Shown here: one piece after another, positions 51,938 to 60,926 of the stretch
Layout: each line of letters opens with the position of its first letter
Numbering within the stretch: the first letter of the stretch is position 1
Assembly (NCBI RefSeq): GCF_019550795.1
Contig: NZ_CP080545.1
Span: forward strand, 4,312,001 to 4,376,000
Length of the DNA: 64,000 nucleotides
Origin: Paenibacillus sp. sptzw28
GTDB taxonomy: Bacteria > Bacillota > Bacilli > Paenibacillales > Paenibacillaceae
Direction: 5' to 3'
The notes under the pieces: model-generated
The model's database searches: none
What the model was told of the DNA's origin: nothing
The model's input: the letters and a program-made list of their open reading frames with translations, nothing else
Made by a program: the position numbers and the translations under genes

Positions 51938-53887
51938 ATGAAATACATGCGCGCTTCAACCCGATTAAAGCGGGATTTCGTTGTGGGAACGGCCTTGAAG
52001 CTGTTCCGTGAACGGGGATACGAGCATGTGTCGGTCGACGATATCATCCAGGCTACCGGCACGTCGAAAGGAACGTTCTATCATTATTTCAAAAGCAAAG
52101 ACGAGCTTCTCACCGAGATTCCACATAAGCAGATAGAAACCGTGCAGCAATGGGCCAAGCGGGTCTCTCCCGCGGTTGGCTCCGTCCGGCAGCCGGTTAT
52201 CCGGCTGTTCCTCGATCTTGGCTCGACGCTTCAGGCCATGCCGAAAATCGTACGAAGCCTGATCGCACTGCAGATGGAACATGCGGATCTAAACCGGCTG
52301 CAGTCGAAGCTCTCTTCCCTTGTCATAGCGGAAACAGCCCGTTTGCTCGGCGACAAGCGGAAGGCTGAGCTTCTTTATGCCGTTTATACGGGGACGGTTA
52401 TCGGCTGGGCCGTAGAGGGCGCGGGAGATTTGACCGCTTCCCTGCGGGTGCAGCTGGAGGCAGCCTGGGCAGGGATCGAAGGGACCGGCAATGCCGGGAT
52501 ACCGGGCCGTCCCAACTCAGATAATTCGAGAATTAAATATTGCGTTTCATCGGATTCGGAGGAGGAATATTCAATGAAGGTTGCCATTATCGGGGGCGGA
52601 TTGGCCGGACTTACAGCCGCAGCGTATTTATCGGAGCAGAGCGGTATTGAGGGCGTCCTCTTCGAGAGGAGTCCGCAGCTGGGCGGCCGTGCATTTACGT
52701 ACGAGAAAGCCGGCTTTACGTTAAATTACGGGGCTCATGCCATTTATGGTTTGGACCGGCATACGCTGTCGGTTATGGAGCGCGAGCTGCAGCTGTCGTT
52801 CAGCAGCAAGCAGGTCGACAAACGCAAGGTTATGTATGAGAAAGGCGACCAGTTAACGCCGGCTCCGCTCGATTTCGTAAACTTGGTGAAAACCGATATA
52901 TTGACCACCATGCAGAAGCTCAGGTTCGTCGGCGAAATTACGGCAATAATAGCGAATATTCATCAGATCAAGAATTACAGCACGCTCGGAGACTATTTGG
53001 CCGAGTCCGGCGCCGATGATGATGTGAAGGAACTGTGGGAGCACTTGGTCTGCAGCAATTTCTTCATTACGCCTGAAGACGCCAGGCGCGTTCCGGGACC
53101 GGTCATAAGCGATTATTACCATAACTTGTTCCTGTCGCAGCGTCCGGTTAATTATGTGCTTGGCAGCTGGGCGGTCATTACGGGCCAGCTTCGTGATAAG
53201 ATCGAATTAAGCGGCCGCTGGACGTTTGCGCTGCAGGAAGGCGTGGACGGGATTCGCTACGAGCAGGGCAAATATGTGCTGAAGACCAAAGCTCGGGAAG
53301 AAACTTTCGACCGCGTCGTCTTCGCGATGCCAGTCCAGCAGGTCGTCAAGCTGCTTCGCGGCACGCCGTGGGAGCCGTTCCTGGAGCCTTATGAACGGAA
53401 CACGGCAACCGAAGTCATGGTTTATGATGTCGGTTTAAACAGCGTTGTCGCACGTCCCTTCAGTTATATTAGCGACATGAATAATAAGCTTTTTATATCG
53501 GACGTCTCTGCGACGGATCACACACTCGTACCGGGCGGAGGCCAACTGCTGCAGGGAATCGCTTATTTGAGTGATGAAACGGCAGGCGGCGAGGTCGACC
53601 GTAAAGTCTATCTGGATGAACGGACTGCTCAAATGGAAGCACTGTTCGATCGTCATTACCCGGGCTGGCGGGATGCGGTGGCCGTTAAACGTGTATCCAA
53701 AAAAGCGATGGTGCAGAGCGTGAAGAACATAGCGGGCAATCAGTTACTGCCGGGGCGCATCGAAAACATGCCGTTCTATTTCTGCGGCGATGGCTGCGAG
53801 GGTAAGGGCGAGCTGGCGGAGCGAGCTTTCTCCAGCGGGCGCCGGGCCGCGGAGCTGCTGGCCGCCGAACTGCTGGCGGTAAAATAA
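51938..53887 (+). CDS. TetR-type regulator in one open frame with a flavoprotein
   Basis: The frame runs 649 codons without a stop. Residues 1-185 form a TetR regulator: the helix-turn-helix RASTRLKRDFVVGTALKLF... VSVDDIIQATGTSKGTFYHYF and a helical ligand-binding part. Residues 186-212 are a polar linker, and from 213 a complete FAD oxidoreductase begins. Normally the TetR gene would end in a stop near 52550. Either a stop was lost and a fused protein is made, or the second domain is made separately from its own start at 52574. The two products could be controlled by the same protein. The operator-like palindrome is upstream. Confidence 0.75.
   Translation: MKYMRASTRLKRDFVVGTALKLFRERGYEHVSVDDIIQATGTSKGTFYHYFKSKDELLTEIPHKQIETVQQWAKRVSPAVGSVRQPVIRLFLDLGSTLQAMPKIVRSLIALQMEHADLNRLQSKLSSLVIAETARLLGDKRKAELLYAVYTGTVIGWAVEGAGDLTASLRVQLEAAWAGIEGTGNAGIPGRPNSDNSRIKYCVSSDSEEEYSMKVAIIGGGLAGLTAAAYLSEQSGIEGVLFERSPQLGGRAFTYEKAGFTLNYGAHAIYGLDRHTLSVMERELQLSFSSKQVDKRKVMYEKGDQLTPAPLDFVNLVKTDILTTMQKLRFVGEITAIIANIHQIKNYSTLGDYLAESGADDDVKELWEHLVCSNFFITPEDARRVPGPVISDYYHNLFLSQRPVNYVLGSWAVITGQLRDKIELSGRWTFALQEGVDGIRYEQGKYVLKTKAREETFDRVVFAMPVQQVVKLLRGTPWEPFLEPYERNTATEVMVYDVGLNSVVARPFSYISDMNNKLFISDVSATDHTLVPGGGQLLQGIAYLSDETAGGEVDRKVYLDERTAQMEALFDRHYPGWRDAVAVKRVSKKAMVQSVKNIAGNQLLPGRIENMPFYFCGDGCEGKGELAERAFSSGRRAAELLAAELLAVK
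52574..53887 (+). CDS. FAD-dependent amine-oxidase/phytoene-desaturase-like oxidoreductase (internal start)
   Basis: A 437-residue flavoprotein that starts inside the long frame. MKVAIIGGGLAGLTAAAYL is the FAD Rossmann motif, followed by LFERSPQLGGRAFTYEKAGF and, near the end, FYFCGDGCEGKGELAERAFSSG, the second FAD motif. Members desaturate or oxidize carotenoids, porphyrinogens or amines; the substrate is unknown. The GGAGGAGG at 52558-52565, eight bases before the ATG, is strong, so independent translation is likely. rpiA follows 43 bases later. Confidence 0.85.
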   Translation: MKVAIIGGGLAGLTAAAYLSEQSGIEGVLFERSPQLGGRAFTYEKAGFTLNYGAHAIYGLDRHTLSVMERELQLSFSSKQVDKRKVMYEKGDQLTPAPLDFVNLVKTDILTTMQKLRFVGEITAIIANIHQIKNYSTLGDYLAESGADDDVKELWEHLVCSNFFITPEDARRVPGPVISDYYHNLFLSQRPVNYVLGSWAVITGQLRDKIELSGRWTFALQEGVDGIRYEQGKYVLKTKAREETFDRVVFAMPVQQVVKLLRGTPWEPFLEPYERNTATEVMVYDVGLNSVVARPFSYISDMNNKLFISDVSATDHTLVPGGGQLLQGIAYLSDETAGGEVDRKVYLDERTAQMEALFDRHYPGWRDAVAVKRVSKKAMVQSVKNIAGNQLLPGRIENMPFYFCGDGCEGKGELAERAFSSGRRAAELLAAELLAVK

Positions 53888-53930
53888 TTGCGGCAGCGAT
53901 TGCTAATTCCAGGGACTAGCGGGTGAAACG

Positions 53931-54614
53931 ATGAAGAGCAAGCAGATTGCTGCGGAACGCGCGGTGGAGCTCATTAAGGACGGAATGACAGTCGGACTTG
54001 GAACGGGCTCAACGGCCTACTGGGCGATTCAAAAAATCGGAGAGCTGGTCAAGGGCGGGCTGAGCGTTCAAGCGGTTGCGACATCCGACAAGTCCGAGCA
54101 GTTGGCAAGGCAGCTTGAGATCCCGATAATCGCTTTCACGGACATCGATGAACTCGATTTGACGATTGACGGAGCCGACGAGCTGGATCCGGATTTAAAC
54201 TTGATAAAAGGCGGCGGGGGTGCGTTATTTCGTGAAAAAATCGTCGCATCGGCAAGCCGCGAGCTCGTTATTATCGCAGACGAGAGCAAGGCGGTCGAAC
54301 ATCTGGGTGCTTTTCCGCTTCCAGTGGAAATCGCTCGGTTCGGCGCTGAAATGACGATGAGGCGATTGCGCAAGCTCGGCTGCACCCTGCGGCTTCGCGG
54401 CGCCGGAGACATGCCTTTTGTGACGGACAACGGTAATTATATCGCTGACTGCAGCTTCGCCTCAATCGAAGACCCCGGGACTCTGCATGACCGGATTAAC
54501 CGGATTGTCGGGGTGGTGGAAAACGGACTGTTTATCGGTATGGCGAATCAGGCAGTAATCGGGTATGAGAACGGGACTGTTAAATTGCTGAAGAGAAGCA
54601 GCAATCAGATTTAG
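53931..54614 (+). CDS. rpiA: Ribose-5-phosphate isomerase A
   Basis: A 227-residue RpiA of the pentose phosphate pathway, interconverting ribose-5-P and ribulose-5-P. Family marks are GLGTGSTAYWAI, DGADELDPDLNLIKGGGGAL and KLGCTLRLRG. The ATG has a weak GGGTGA site. It follows the flavoprotein frame by 43 bases and probably shares its message. Its terminator follows. Confidence 0.96.
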   Translation: MKSKQIAAERAVELIKDGMTVGLGTGSTAYWAIQKIGELVKGGLSVQAVATSDKSEQLARQLEIPIIAFTDIDELDLTIDGADELDPDLNLIKGGGGALFREKIVASASRELVIIADESKAVEHLGAFPLPVEIARFGAEMTMRRLRKLGCTLRLRGAGDMPFVTDNGNYIADCSFASIEDPGTLHDRINRIVGVVENGLFIGMANQAVIGYENGTVKLLKRSSNQI

Positions 54615-54629
54615 AATTCGCCAAACGGC

Positions 54630-54681
54630 AAAGAACCCAGGCATCGTGACGCTTTCACAATACCCGGGTTCTTTCGGTTTT
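54630..54681. terminator. Bidirectional terminator between rpiA and the M3 peptidase
   Basis: AAAGAACCC pairs with GGGTTCTTT around a long loop, with a T-run after and A-rich sequence before. Confidence 0.75.
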
Positions 54682-54720
54682 ATGCTTTATATCGACGTTC
54701 TTACACCGATATACCTTTCT

Positions 54721-56415
54721 TTACATCGACTTATCTTCCACGCTGTCCAGCCAATTCTCGATATCTCCGATAACAGCCGTTACACAGCCCTCCTCGAAGG
54801 GTGATATGAGACCGGCAGCCTGCACCAACTCGGTGAAAGAGCGGCTGCCTCCTAATTTGCACAGATCGAGATAATCCTTCCACGCCGACGCCCAATCCTC
54901 GTTCATTCGTTTCCAGAATTGAAACGCGCATATTTGGGCCAACGCATAATCGATGTAATAGAACGGCGTGTGGAAGATATGCCCCTGCTTCTGCCAGAAG
55001 CCGCCGCGCTCAAGATAGTCATTTCCTTCATAATTACGGTGAGGCAAATATTTGCGCTCAATATCGCGCCATGCCATCTTGCGTTCACTTGGCGACGCTT
55101 CCGGATTTCCGTATACGAAATGCTGAAACTCGTCAACAGAAACGCCGTAAGGCAAAAACAACAGTGCGTCGGCTAGATGTTTAAACCGGTATTTGTCCGT
55201 ATCCTCCTTGAAGAACAGTTCCATCCACGGCCAAGTGAAAAATTCCATGCTCATCGAATGGATTTCACAGGCTTCATAGGTTGGCCAGCGATATTCCGGC
55301 ACATCATAATGTCTGCTCTCATATACCTGGAAGGCATGGCCCGCTTCATGGGTCAATACGTCAATATCGCCGGAGGTGCCGTTAAAGTTGGCGAAAATAA
55401 ACGGCGCTCCATATCCGCTTAAATAGCTGCAGTAACCGCCGCCTTGCTTGCCTTTCCTGCTGAGCAGATCCATCAGCTCGTTATCCGTCATAAACTTGAA
55501 GAACTCGTTCATTTCCGGCGACAGCTCGGCATACATCTTTGCACCGTTCTGAACGATCCATTCCGCGTCTCCCTTAGGAGCCGCATTTCCCGACTTGAAG
55601 CTGAATCCTTCGTCGTAATAATAAAGCTGCTCGGTGCCGATCCGGCTGCGCTGGCGCTCTTTCAGCTTGGTAGCAGCAGGCACTATGTGCTCCAGCACCT
55701 GATTTCTGAAGCGAGCGACCATTTCGGCATCGTAATCGGTACGACTCATCCGCGCGTAGCCAAGCTGGATGTAATTATCAAACCCAAGCTTTGCAGCAAT
55801 CTTTGTACGTACCTTAACAAGGTCGTCGTAGACCCGGTCGAAATGTTCTTCATGTGCGGCCATAAATTGATATCGGGCTTCAGCGGCACGTCGTCTTACC
55901 GTCCGATCTGTGGACAATTCGAAAGGAGTCAACTGGGACAATGTCCGTTCCTCGCCTTCGAACGGAATCTTGGCGGATGCGATAAGCTGGTTGTATTCCG
56001 TAACAAGCTTGTTCTCCTGCTGCAAATCCTCGATAATTTCGGGACTGAATGTCTTGAGCGAGAGCTCCGCCAGCTTGAACAGTTGGTTTCCGAGCTTGTT
56101 CTCCAGTTCCATTCTGAACTTGGAATGTACTAATGCCTTATAGTAGTCTGTGATGTATTCCTGGACAATCGGGCTCATCTCATCCATATAATCCTGCTCG
56201 GCCTTGTAGAAAGCATCATTCGTGTCGATGGAATGACGAATAGATGCGATAGAGCCCTGGGTATCGAGGTCGGTGCGAAGCTTGTTGATCGCTTCCATCG
56301 CGCGCTCCTGTTCCTCGAAGCTTTCTGCCGTATTGAACAATTGGAGCAGCTCCTTGAACTGCGGTTCAATTATTGTGAGATCAGGACGTTCATATTGATA
56401 CTCGCTGAATTTCAT
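54721..56415 (-). CDS. M3 family oligoendopeptidase
   Basis: A 564-residue zinc oligopeptidase. HEAGHAFQVYESRH has His356, Glu357 and His360, and a downstream glutamate in YEACEIHSMSMEF completes the site. The family digests short peptides in the cytoplasm. It lacks a signal. GAGAGGATGA precedes the ATG by about eight bases. It is alone on its transcript, with terminator at its 3' side shared with rpiA. Confidence 0.92.
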   Translation of the reverse strand: MKFSEYQYERPDLTIIEPQFKELLQLFNTAESFEEQERAMEAINKLRTDLDTQGSIASIRHSIDTNDAFYKAEQDYMDEMSPIVQEYITDYYKALVHSKFRMELENKLGNQLFKLAELSLKTFSPEIIEDLQQENKLVTEYNQLIASAKIPFEGEERTLSQLTPFELSTDRTVRRRAAEARYQFMAAHEEHFDRVYDDLVKVRTKIAAKLGFDNYIQLGYARMSRTDYDAEMVARFRNQVLEHIVPAATKLKERQRSRIGTEQLYYYDEGFSFKSGNAAPKGDAEWIVQNGAKMYAELSPEMNEFFKFMTDNELMDLLSRKGKQGGGYCSYLSGYGAPFIFANFNGTSGDIDVLTHEAGHAFQVYESRHYDVPEYRWPTYEACEIHSMSMEFFTWPWMELFFKEDTDKYRFKHLADALLFLPYGVSVDEFQHFVYGNPEASPSERKMAWRDIERKYLPHRNYEGNDYLERGGFWQKQGHIFHTPFYYIDYALAQICAFQFWKRMNEDWASAWKDYLDLCKLGGSRSFTELVQAAGLISPFEEGCVTAVIGDIENWLDSVEDKSM

Positions 56416-56618
56416 ATCGATATCATCCTCTCTATAATGAATACCCCATAATTATTATTCGTGAGAAACGGCTAAATTCCTTTTATTGCCTATTTGGTTA
56501 CCGGGATCATGTCGTACATCAGAAAAAAGAACCGGCAGCCGGTCCGTAAAATCACGGCAGCTATCGGTTCAACTTTGAAACTGGCGAGGACACTCTCATT
56601 GGCAAATCAAGCTCATAC

Positions 56619-56669
56619 GACAATCCAAGCTTGTCGACATTCAAGCTTGCTCGACAATTCAAGCGTAGT
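56619..56669. repeat. Three tandem 17-bp repeats in a spacer
   Basis: GACAATCCAAGCTTGTC (56619-56635), GACATTCAAGCTTGCTC (56636-56652) and GACAATTCAAGCGTAGT (56653-56669) are head to tail. A more diverged copy may precede at 56601. They lie just past the 3' end of the neighbouring gene on the minus strand. No function is evident. Confidence 0.7.
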
Positions 56670-56677
56670 TGGGCGAA

Positions 56678-57292
56678 TCATTCTTGCTTAAACATGACAT
56701 TTTCCGGTTCGTTCATTATGGAGAGAAGCTTCCGGCCGGTCTCGATCCATTCTTTCTTAACCTGAATGACAAGCGCGGCCGCGTCTGACGAAGTATCCTG
56801 TTTGAACGAATCGGCAGTCGCTTTTAATTGTGTATACCAAGCTTCCACCTGCTGCAGATAGGTGCGTTCGGCTTCAGTAAGAGGACCTTCGTGATTGCCG
56901 ATAAGCAGTGTGGATTGCTCGACCTGACCGAGAAATGTGGTTGCATTGCGCTTTGTGAATGTAAAGGGCCTGCCGTTGGATATTTGCGCTTCATCAATGA
57001 AACGGACCAATTCGCTTGCATGATCAAATGCGGCTTCAAGCGCTGTTTTGGCCGAGATCCGGTCTGCAATGCTATTCTCGTCAAGCAGTTTCCCTACCCC
57101 GGCCTTTACGCTGTCAATATGCTGCTTCGTCTGATTTCCCGCTTTGATTATGTCAAGACCGCGCTGTATGCGCCGATCCCTGTCGTTCTGCAGCTGCTTG
57201 CTGTACAGATAAACGTTTCCCATTAAGCTGAAGACAAGTAACAGGAGTACGACCGGGGTGAAGATCGGCCGCTTTGTTTTTGGTTCCTCCAC
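56678..57292 (-). CDS. Single-span membrane protein with extracytoplasmic coiled coil
   Basis: A 204-residue protein. A short cytoplasmic tail (EEPKTKRPIFTP) is followed by one membrane segment (VVLLLLVFSLMGNVYLYSKQ) and a helical extracellular region (QNDRDRRIQRGLDIIKAGNQ). I do not recognize the family. The start is GTG at 57292 with GGAGGA eight bases upstream; the longer frame has no other support. It follows sbcC by 136 bases in the same direction. Confidence 0.7.
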   Translation of the reverse strand: MEEPKTKRPIFTPVVLLLLVFSLMGNVYLYSKQLQNDRDRRIQRGLDIIKAGNQTKQHIDSVKAGVGKLLDENSIADRISAKTALEAAFDHASELVRFIDEAQISNGRPFTFTKRNATTFLGQVEQSTLLIGNHEGPLTEAERTYLQQVEAWYTQLKATADSFKQDTSSDAAALVIQVKKEWIETGRKLLSIMNEPENVMFKQE

Positions 57293-57428
57293 GAATAATT
57301 CCTCCAAACCTCGAGCTGCGGGCAATGCGCTTCCCAAATCTACTGTATAATACGTTACCTCGTTCCGGCTTGTATTGCAAGCCGAAACCGAGCCGGATGG
57401 TAACATTTGGTGAGCCGGGTTTCACGTT

Positions 57429-60400
57429 CTACATTGTTTCGAGCTCTACCCTGCTGCCTCGGCCCGATGGCTCCGATGCGGTGACGATCAGTCTGCGGGG
57501 CAGCCGTGCCCGCAGCTCCGGCACATGACTGATGACGCCGACTGCGAGCGTATCGTTATGCAGTTTCTCGAGTGCGGTAATGACGGTTTCAAGCAGCTCC
57601 GGGTCGAGCGTGCCGAACCCCTCGTCAAGGAAAAAGAACTGCAGCGGATATTTGCCCCGCAGCTGAATCTGTCCCGACAGCGCAAGAGCAAGTGCAAGGG
57701 AGGCCAGAAATGTCTCACCGCCGGAAAGAGTTGAGACCGGCCGGCGAATTCCGCCGTTTGCATCATCGCGGATAACGAAACCGCCGCCGGAATCCACCTC
57801 AAGCGCGTAACGGCGTTTGGTCAGAAATCCGAGCCGCTCGGACGCAGCGCGGCATACCTGAACCAACTGCTCCTCCGCTACATATTCCACAAACGCATTA
57901 CCGCGGAAAACCGTCTGCAGCAGCTTCATCCTGCCGCAAAGCTGTTCCATCTCCGCACGTATTGCCTCCAGCTTCTGCCACCGCTCCTGTTTGGTCTTCA
58001 GCTCTTCAAGATCGCGCTCCGCTTTGGCGGCGGTTTGCAGAGAAGACTCATTTGCAGTCCGGGTTTGCTGAAGCGCAGCTATGCACTGTTCCCATTCCTC
58101 GTCCGTGACGGTGCGTCCCTGCAGCTGTTCGCGCAGCAGCTCGATTTGCGCGGCAAGCTGCTGTTCGGATTCCCGGTGCCGGGCGATTTCACCGGCAAGG
58201 GCTTCCTGCCGGCGAAGCAAAGGCTTCAGTGCGGCAGCTTCTTCTGCAGATGCAAAGGGCGATTGCTCCAGCGCTGTTTGCAGGGCTGCTCCCGCTTCCG
58301 AGCAGCGCACACTCGCGGAGCTCTCCGCTTCCGCAGAAGCGCTTCGCTCTTCGGCGGCTACTCCGAGTGCCGCCTGAGCTGCTTCATTCTCGTCCCTCAA
58401 CCGCTTCAGCCGGGCGCGCATATCGCCAAGCTCGCGCTCAGCTGCCGCAAGAAGTTCAGCAGCCGGCTCTCCGCCGGTCCAATCGATCAGCTTCCGCCTC
58501 ATATCGGTCAACTGCTGCCGCTGGTTTTCCAGCTTCACGGAAAGTTCGGCCGCTTCAAGCTGCGCAGCCCCGGCAAGCTTCTCATTCTCGCTGATGAGCC
58601 TGGTCGTTTCCTCTATGAAACCGACGCTTCGCTCCAGCCGGCTTCGCAACTCGTGTGCTGCATTATCGCGCCGCTCATATTCTGCCAGAGTGTCCCGGGC
58701 AAGGTCCGGTGTCATTCCGCCGTCAAACTGTTCCAGCCATAATGTTAATTCCTTATTTACTGCTTCGGACAGTTCAGCGGATTTATGCCTGACGGCCTCA
58801 TCCATCGCTGAATGCGAGCCAAGCGCGCTCGCCGCCAGTTCGAACAGGCGTGCGGACTCCGTAAAGCGGATGCGGAGATGGCCGAGCTCGGCTTCAGTTC
58901 CCGTAAACCATTGTTCAAGTGAATTGTATGTATCGTCGGCGGCCAGTAACGCCGCGTTAAATTTCTGTTCCGTCTCTTCGAACGACTCATCCCGGTCGTC
59001 CGTAAGAGCGCTAATGTACGATAGCCGGTCTGCAGCCTCAGAAGCCGCCGCGGCTTCGGACTGCCACTCCAACGGTCCGGGAGGCGCTTCGGATGCGTTT
59101 TGCGCTGTTTCCTCAATGCCGGCGACTTCGTTAAACCGTTCGTAGGCCGCTTCCGCTCGCGACAGCAGAGGAGTTAGACGCATAAGCATCGTTTGCGTTT
59201 GCTGAAGGACTCCCTCCAACCGCTCGGAGGCATCCTCATATTCCGCCGCTTCCGTATGAATTTCGGAACCGCCTTGCGGCAGCGGATGGTCATAAGAGCC
59301 GCACACGGGGCAGGCTTCGCCTTCCTGCAGTCCTTCAGCGAGCTGAGCTGCGAGCTGCAGCCGCTGCAGCTCGCGCTGCTGGTTACGGGCGCGCTTAATC
59401 CAAGAAGGCAGCTGATCGCTAATCCGCCGCAGCCCGCTTTGAAGCTGCCGCAGTTCGTATATCGCGGGACGGATGGCCGCACCGCGGACGGCCAACGCCG
59501 CTAGCGATTCATCCCGTTCCGCTTGGGCAGCTTCAAGTGCCTGCTTCGCTGCGGTCAGCTTCAGCGCATGTGAGGAGGCCTCGCGCCGGGCAGCTTCAAG
59601 CTGGCTTTGCAGCCCCTCGTAGTGCTGCAAACGCCGGGCGAGCGCCGTTCGCCGCTCGCGCTCCCCGGGAGAGAGCTCGGCTGTTTTGAGCTCGGCCTTC
59701 AGTTCGTTCTGCCGCTGCAGGGCGCGGCCAAGCGTTTCCTGCGCTTTGGCAGCCTGCTCGCCAAAGCTGCGCTGTCGCCCGGAGGCGTCCGCATAGCGGC
59801 GCTCGCCATCGGCGGCGTTTGCTGCAAGCGCAGCGGCTTCGACTTCGAGCCGCTGCGCTTGCGCCAGCTGATCGAGCCGCAGCGCTATGCGCGGCTCGGC
59901 AGCTGCGGCCTCGCCGGCCGCCGCGGTCCACGCGGCGGCGGCCGACGAGGCCGCTTCCAGCCGGGCGGCATGCGCCAGCCCGGCTTGCTCGCGGCGCGAA
60001 GCGGCGGCGCGCAGCGCCGCTTCGGCCGCTTCAGCGGCGGCGAGCGCGGGCAGCAGCCGCTCCGCAGCCGCGAGGCGCTGCAGCTCGCGCTCCAGCGCCG
60101 CTACGCGCGGCGCCTCTGCGAGCAGCTTCGCCTGCAGCGCTTCCTTCGCGCCCAGCGTTTCCTGCCGCTCGCGAACGTGCAGCCGCTCAGCGTGCAGCCG
60201 CTCCGCTTCGGCCATTGCGGCCCGCGCGGCCGCTGCTGCGGCTGCCGCTTCGCGGTGGCGTTCGGCCGCTTCAGCGACTGCGGCCGCTGAGGCGTCGCCA
60301 AGGCCGTGCTGCTCGGCCGCGGCCTCATTCAGCGCGGTCTCCGCCGCTTTCATGCGCTGGCTCAGCTTCAGCGCCAGACCGTCGCCAAACCGTTCCAGGC

Positions 60401-60926
60401 GGAACAGCCGCTGGAGCATCGACCGGCGATCCTTGCCGGTCAGCGACAGGAACTCGGCGAACTTGCCCTGCGGAAGCACGACCGCCCGGGTAAAGTCCTG
60501 CATATTAAGGCCGATCCGCTCTTCCACGCAGCGCGTCACATCCGCCAGCTTATCCGCAATAACGATGTCACCCTCATCGGATATTTCCACAAAGCGGCTT
60601 AGCGAGCTGCTGACCGAAACGTCGCCGCCCCGTTTGAACTGACGTTCCACACGGTACCGCCGCTTCTCCCCCGCCCCCGACAGCTCGAAGGTAAAGGCGA
60701 CCGATAGCTGCTTCTCCGCCTGGTTCATAATACCCTGGGTGCCGTTCGCGGCACGTTCCACTTTACCGTAAAGCGCAAGCGTCACCGCATCGAGAATACT
60801 GGATTTACCGCTTCCGGTCGCGCCGAAGATACCGAATACGCCGGCCTCGCACAGCCGCTCGAAATCGACCTCCTGCGCCTCCCGGTAGCTTTGTAATCCG
60901 CTTAGCCGAAGCAGGACCGGTTTCAT
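57429..60926 (-). CDS. sbcC: Exonuclease subunit SbcC
   Basis: A 1165-residue SMC-like ATPase. Walker A is GATGSGKSSILDA (residues 35-47); two long Ala/Glu-rich coiled coils flank the zinc hook CPVCG (Cys539 and Cys542); the ABC signature TLSGGETFLASLALALAL and Walker B FFLDEGFGTLD are at the C-terminus. With SbcD it cuts hairpin and palindromic DNA. It overlaps sbcD by four bases (ATGA). The coil coded at 59800-60330 is very GC-rich. Confidence 0.97.
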   Translation of the reverse strand: MKPVLLRLSGLQSYREAQEVDFERLCEAGVFGIFGATGSGKSSILDAVTLALYGKVERAANGTQGIMNQAEKQLSVAFTFELSGAGEKRRYRVERQFKRGGDVSVSSSLSRFVEISDEGDIVIADKLADVTRCVEERIGLNMQDFTRAVVLPQGKFAEFLSLTGKDRRSMLQRLFRLERFGDGLALKLSQRMKAAETALNEAAAEQHGLGDASAAAVAEAAERHREAAAAAAAARAAMAEAERLHAERLHVRERQETLGAKEALQAKLLAEAPRVAALERELQRLAAAERLLPALAAAEAAEAALRAAASRREQAGLAHAARLEAASSAAAAWTAAAGEAAAAEPRIALRLDQLAQAQRLEVEAAALAANAADGERRYADASGRQRSFGEQAAKAQETLGRALQRQNELKAELKTAELSPGERERRTALARRLQHYEGLQSQLEAARREASSHALKLTAAKQALEAAQAERDESLAALAVRGAAIRPAIYELRQLQSGLRRISDQLPSWIKRARNQQRELQRLQLAAQLAEGLQEGEACPVCGSYDHPLPQGGSEIHTEAAEYEDASERLEGVLQQTQTMLMRLTPLLSRAEAAYERFNEVAGIEETAQNASEAPPGPLEWQSEAAAASEAADRLSYISALTDDRDESFEETEQKFNAALLAADDTYNSLEQWFTGTEAELGHLRIRFTESARLFELAASALGSHSAMDEAVRHKSAELSEAVNKELTLWLEQFDGGMTPDLARDTLAEYERRDNAAHELRSRLERSVGFIEETTRLISENEKLAGAAQLEAAELSVKLENQRQQLTDMRRKLIDWTGGEPAAELLAAAERELGDMRARLKRLRDENEAAQAALGVAAEERSASAEAESSASVRCSEAGAALQTALEQSPFASAEEAAALKPLLRRQEALAGEIARHRESEQQLAAQIELLREQLQGRTVTDEEWEQCIAALQQTRTANESSLQTAAKAERDLEELKTKQERWQKLEAIRAEMEQLCGRMKLLQTVFRGNAFVEYVAEEQLVQVCRAASERLGFLTKRRYALEVDSGGGFVIRDDANGGIRRPVSTLSGGETFLASLALALALSGQIQLRGKYPLQFFFLDEGFGTLDPELLETVITALEKLHNDTLAVGVISHVPELRARLPRRLIVTASEPSGRGSRVELETM

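Noticed and set aside
59607..60642. Several Arg/Ala-rich open frames antisense to sbcC
   Set aside because: They come from the very GC-rich coding of the SbcC coiled coil, which removes stop codons in all frames.
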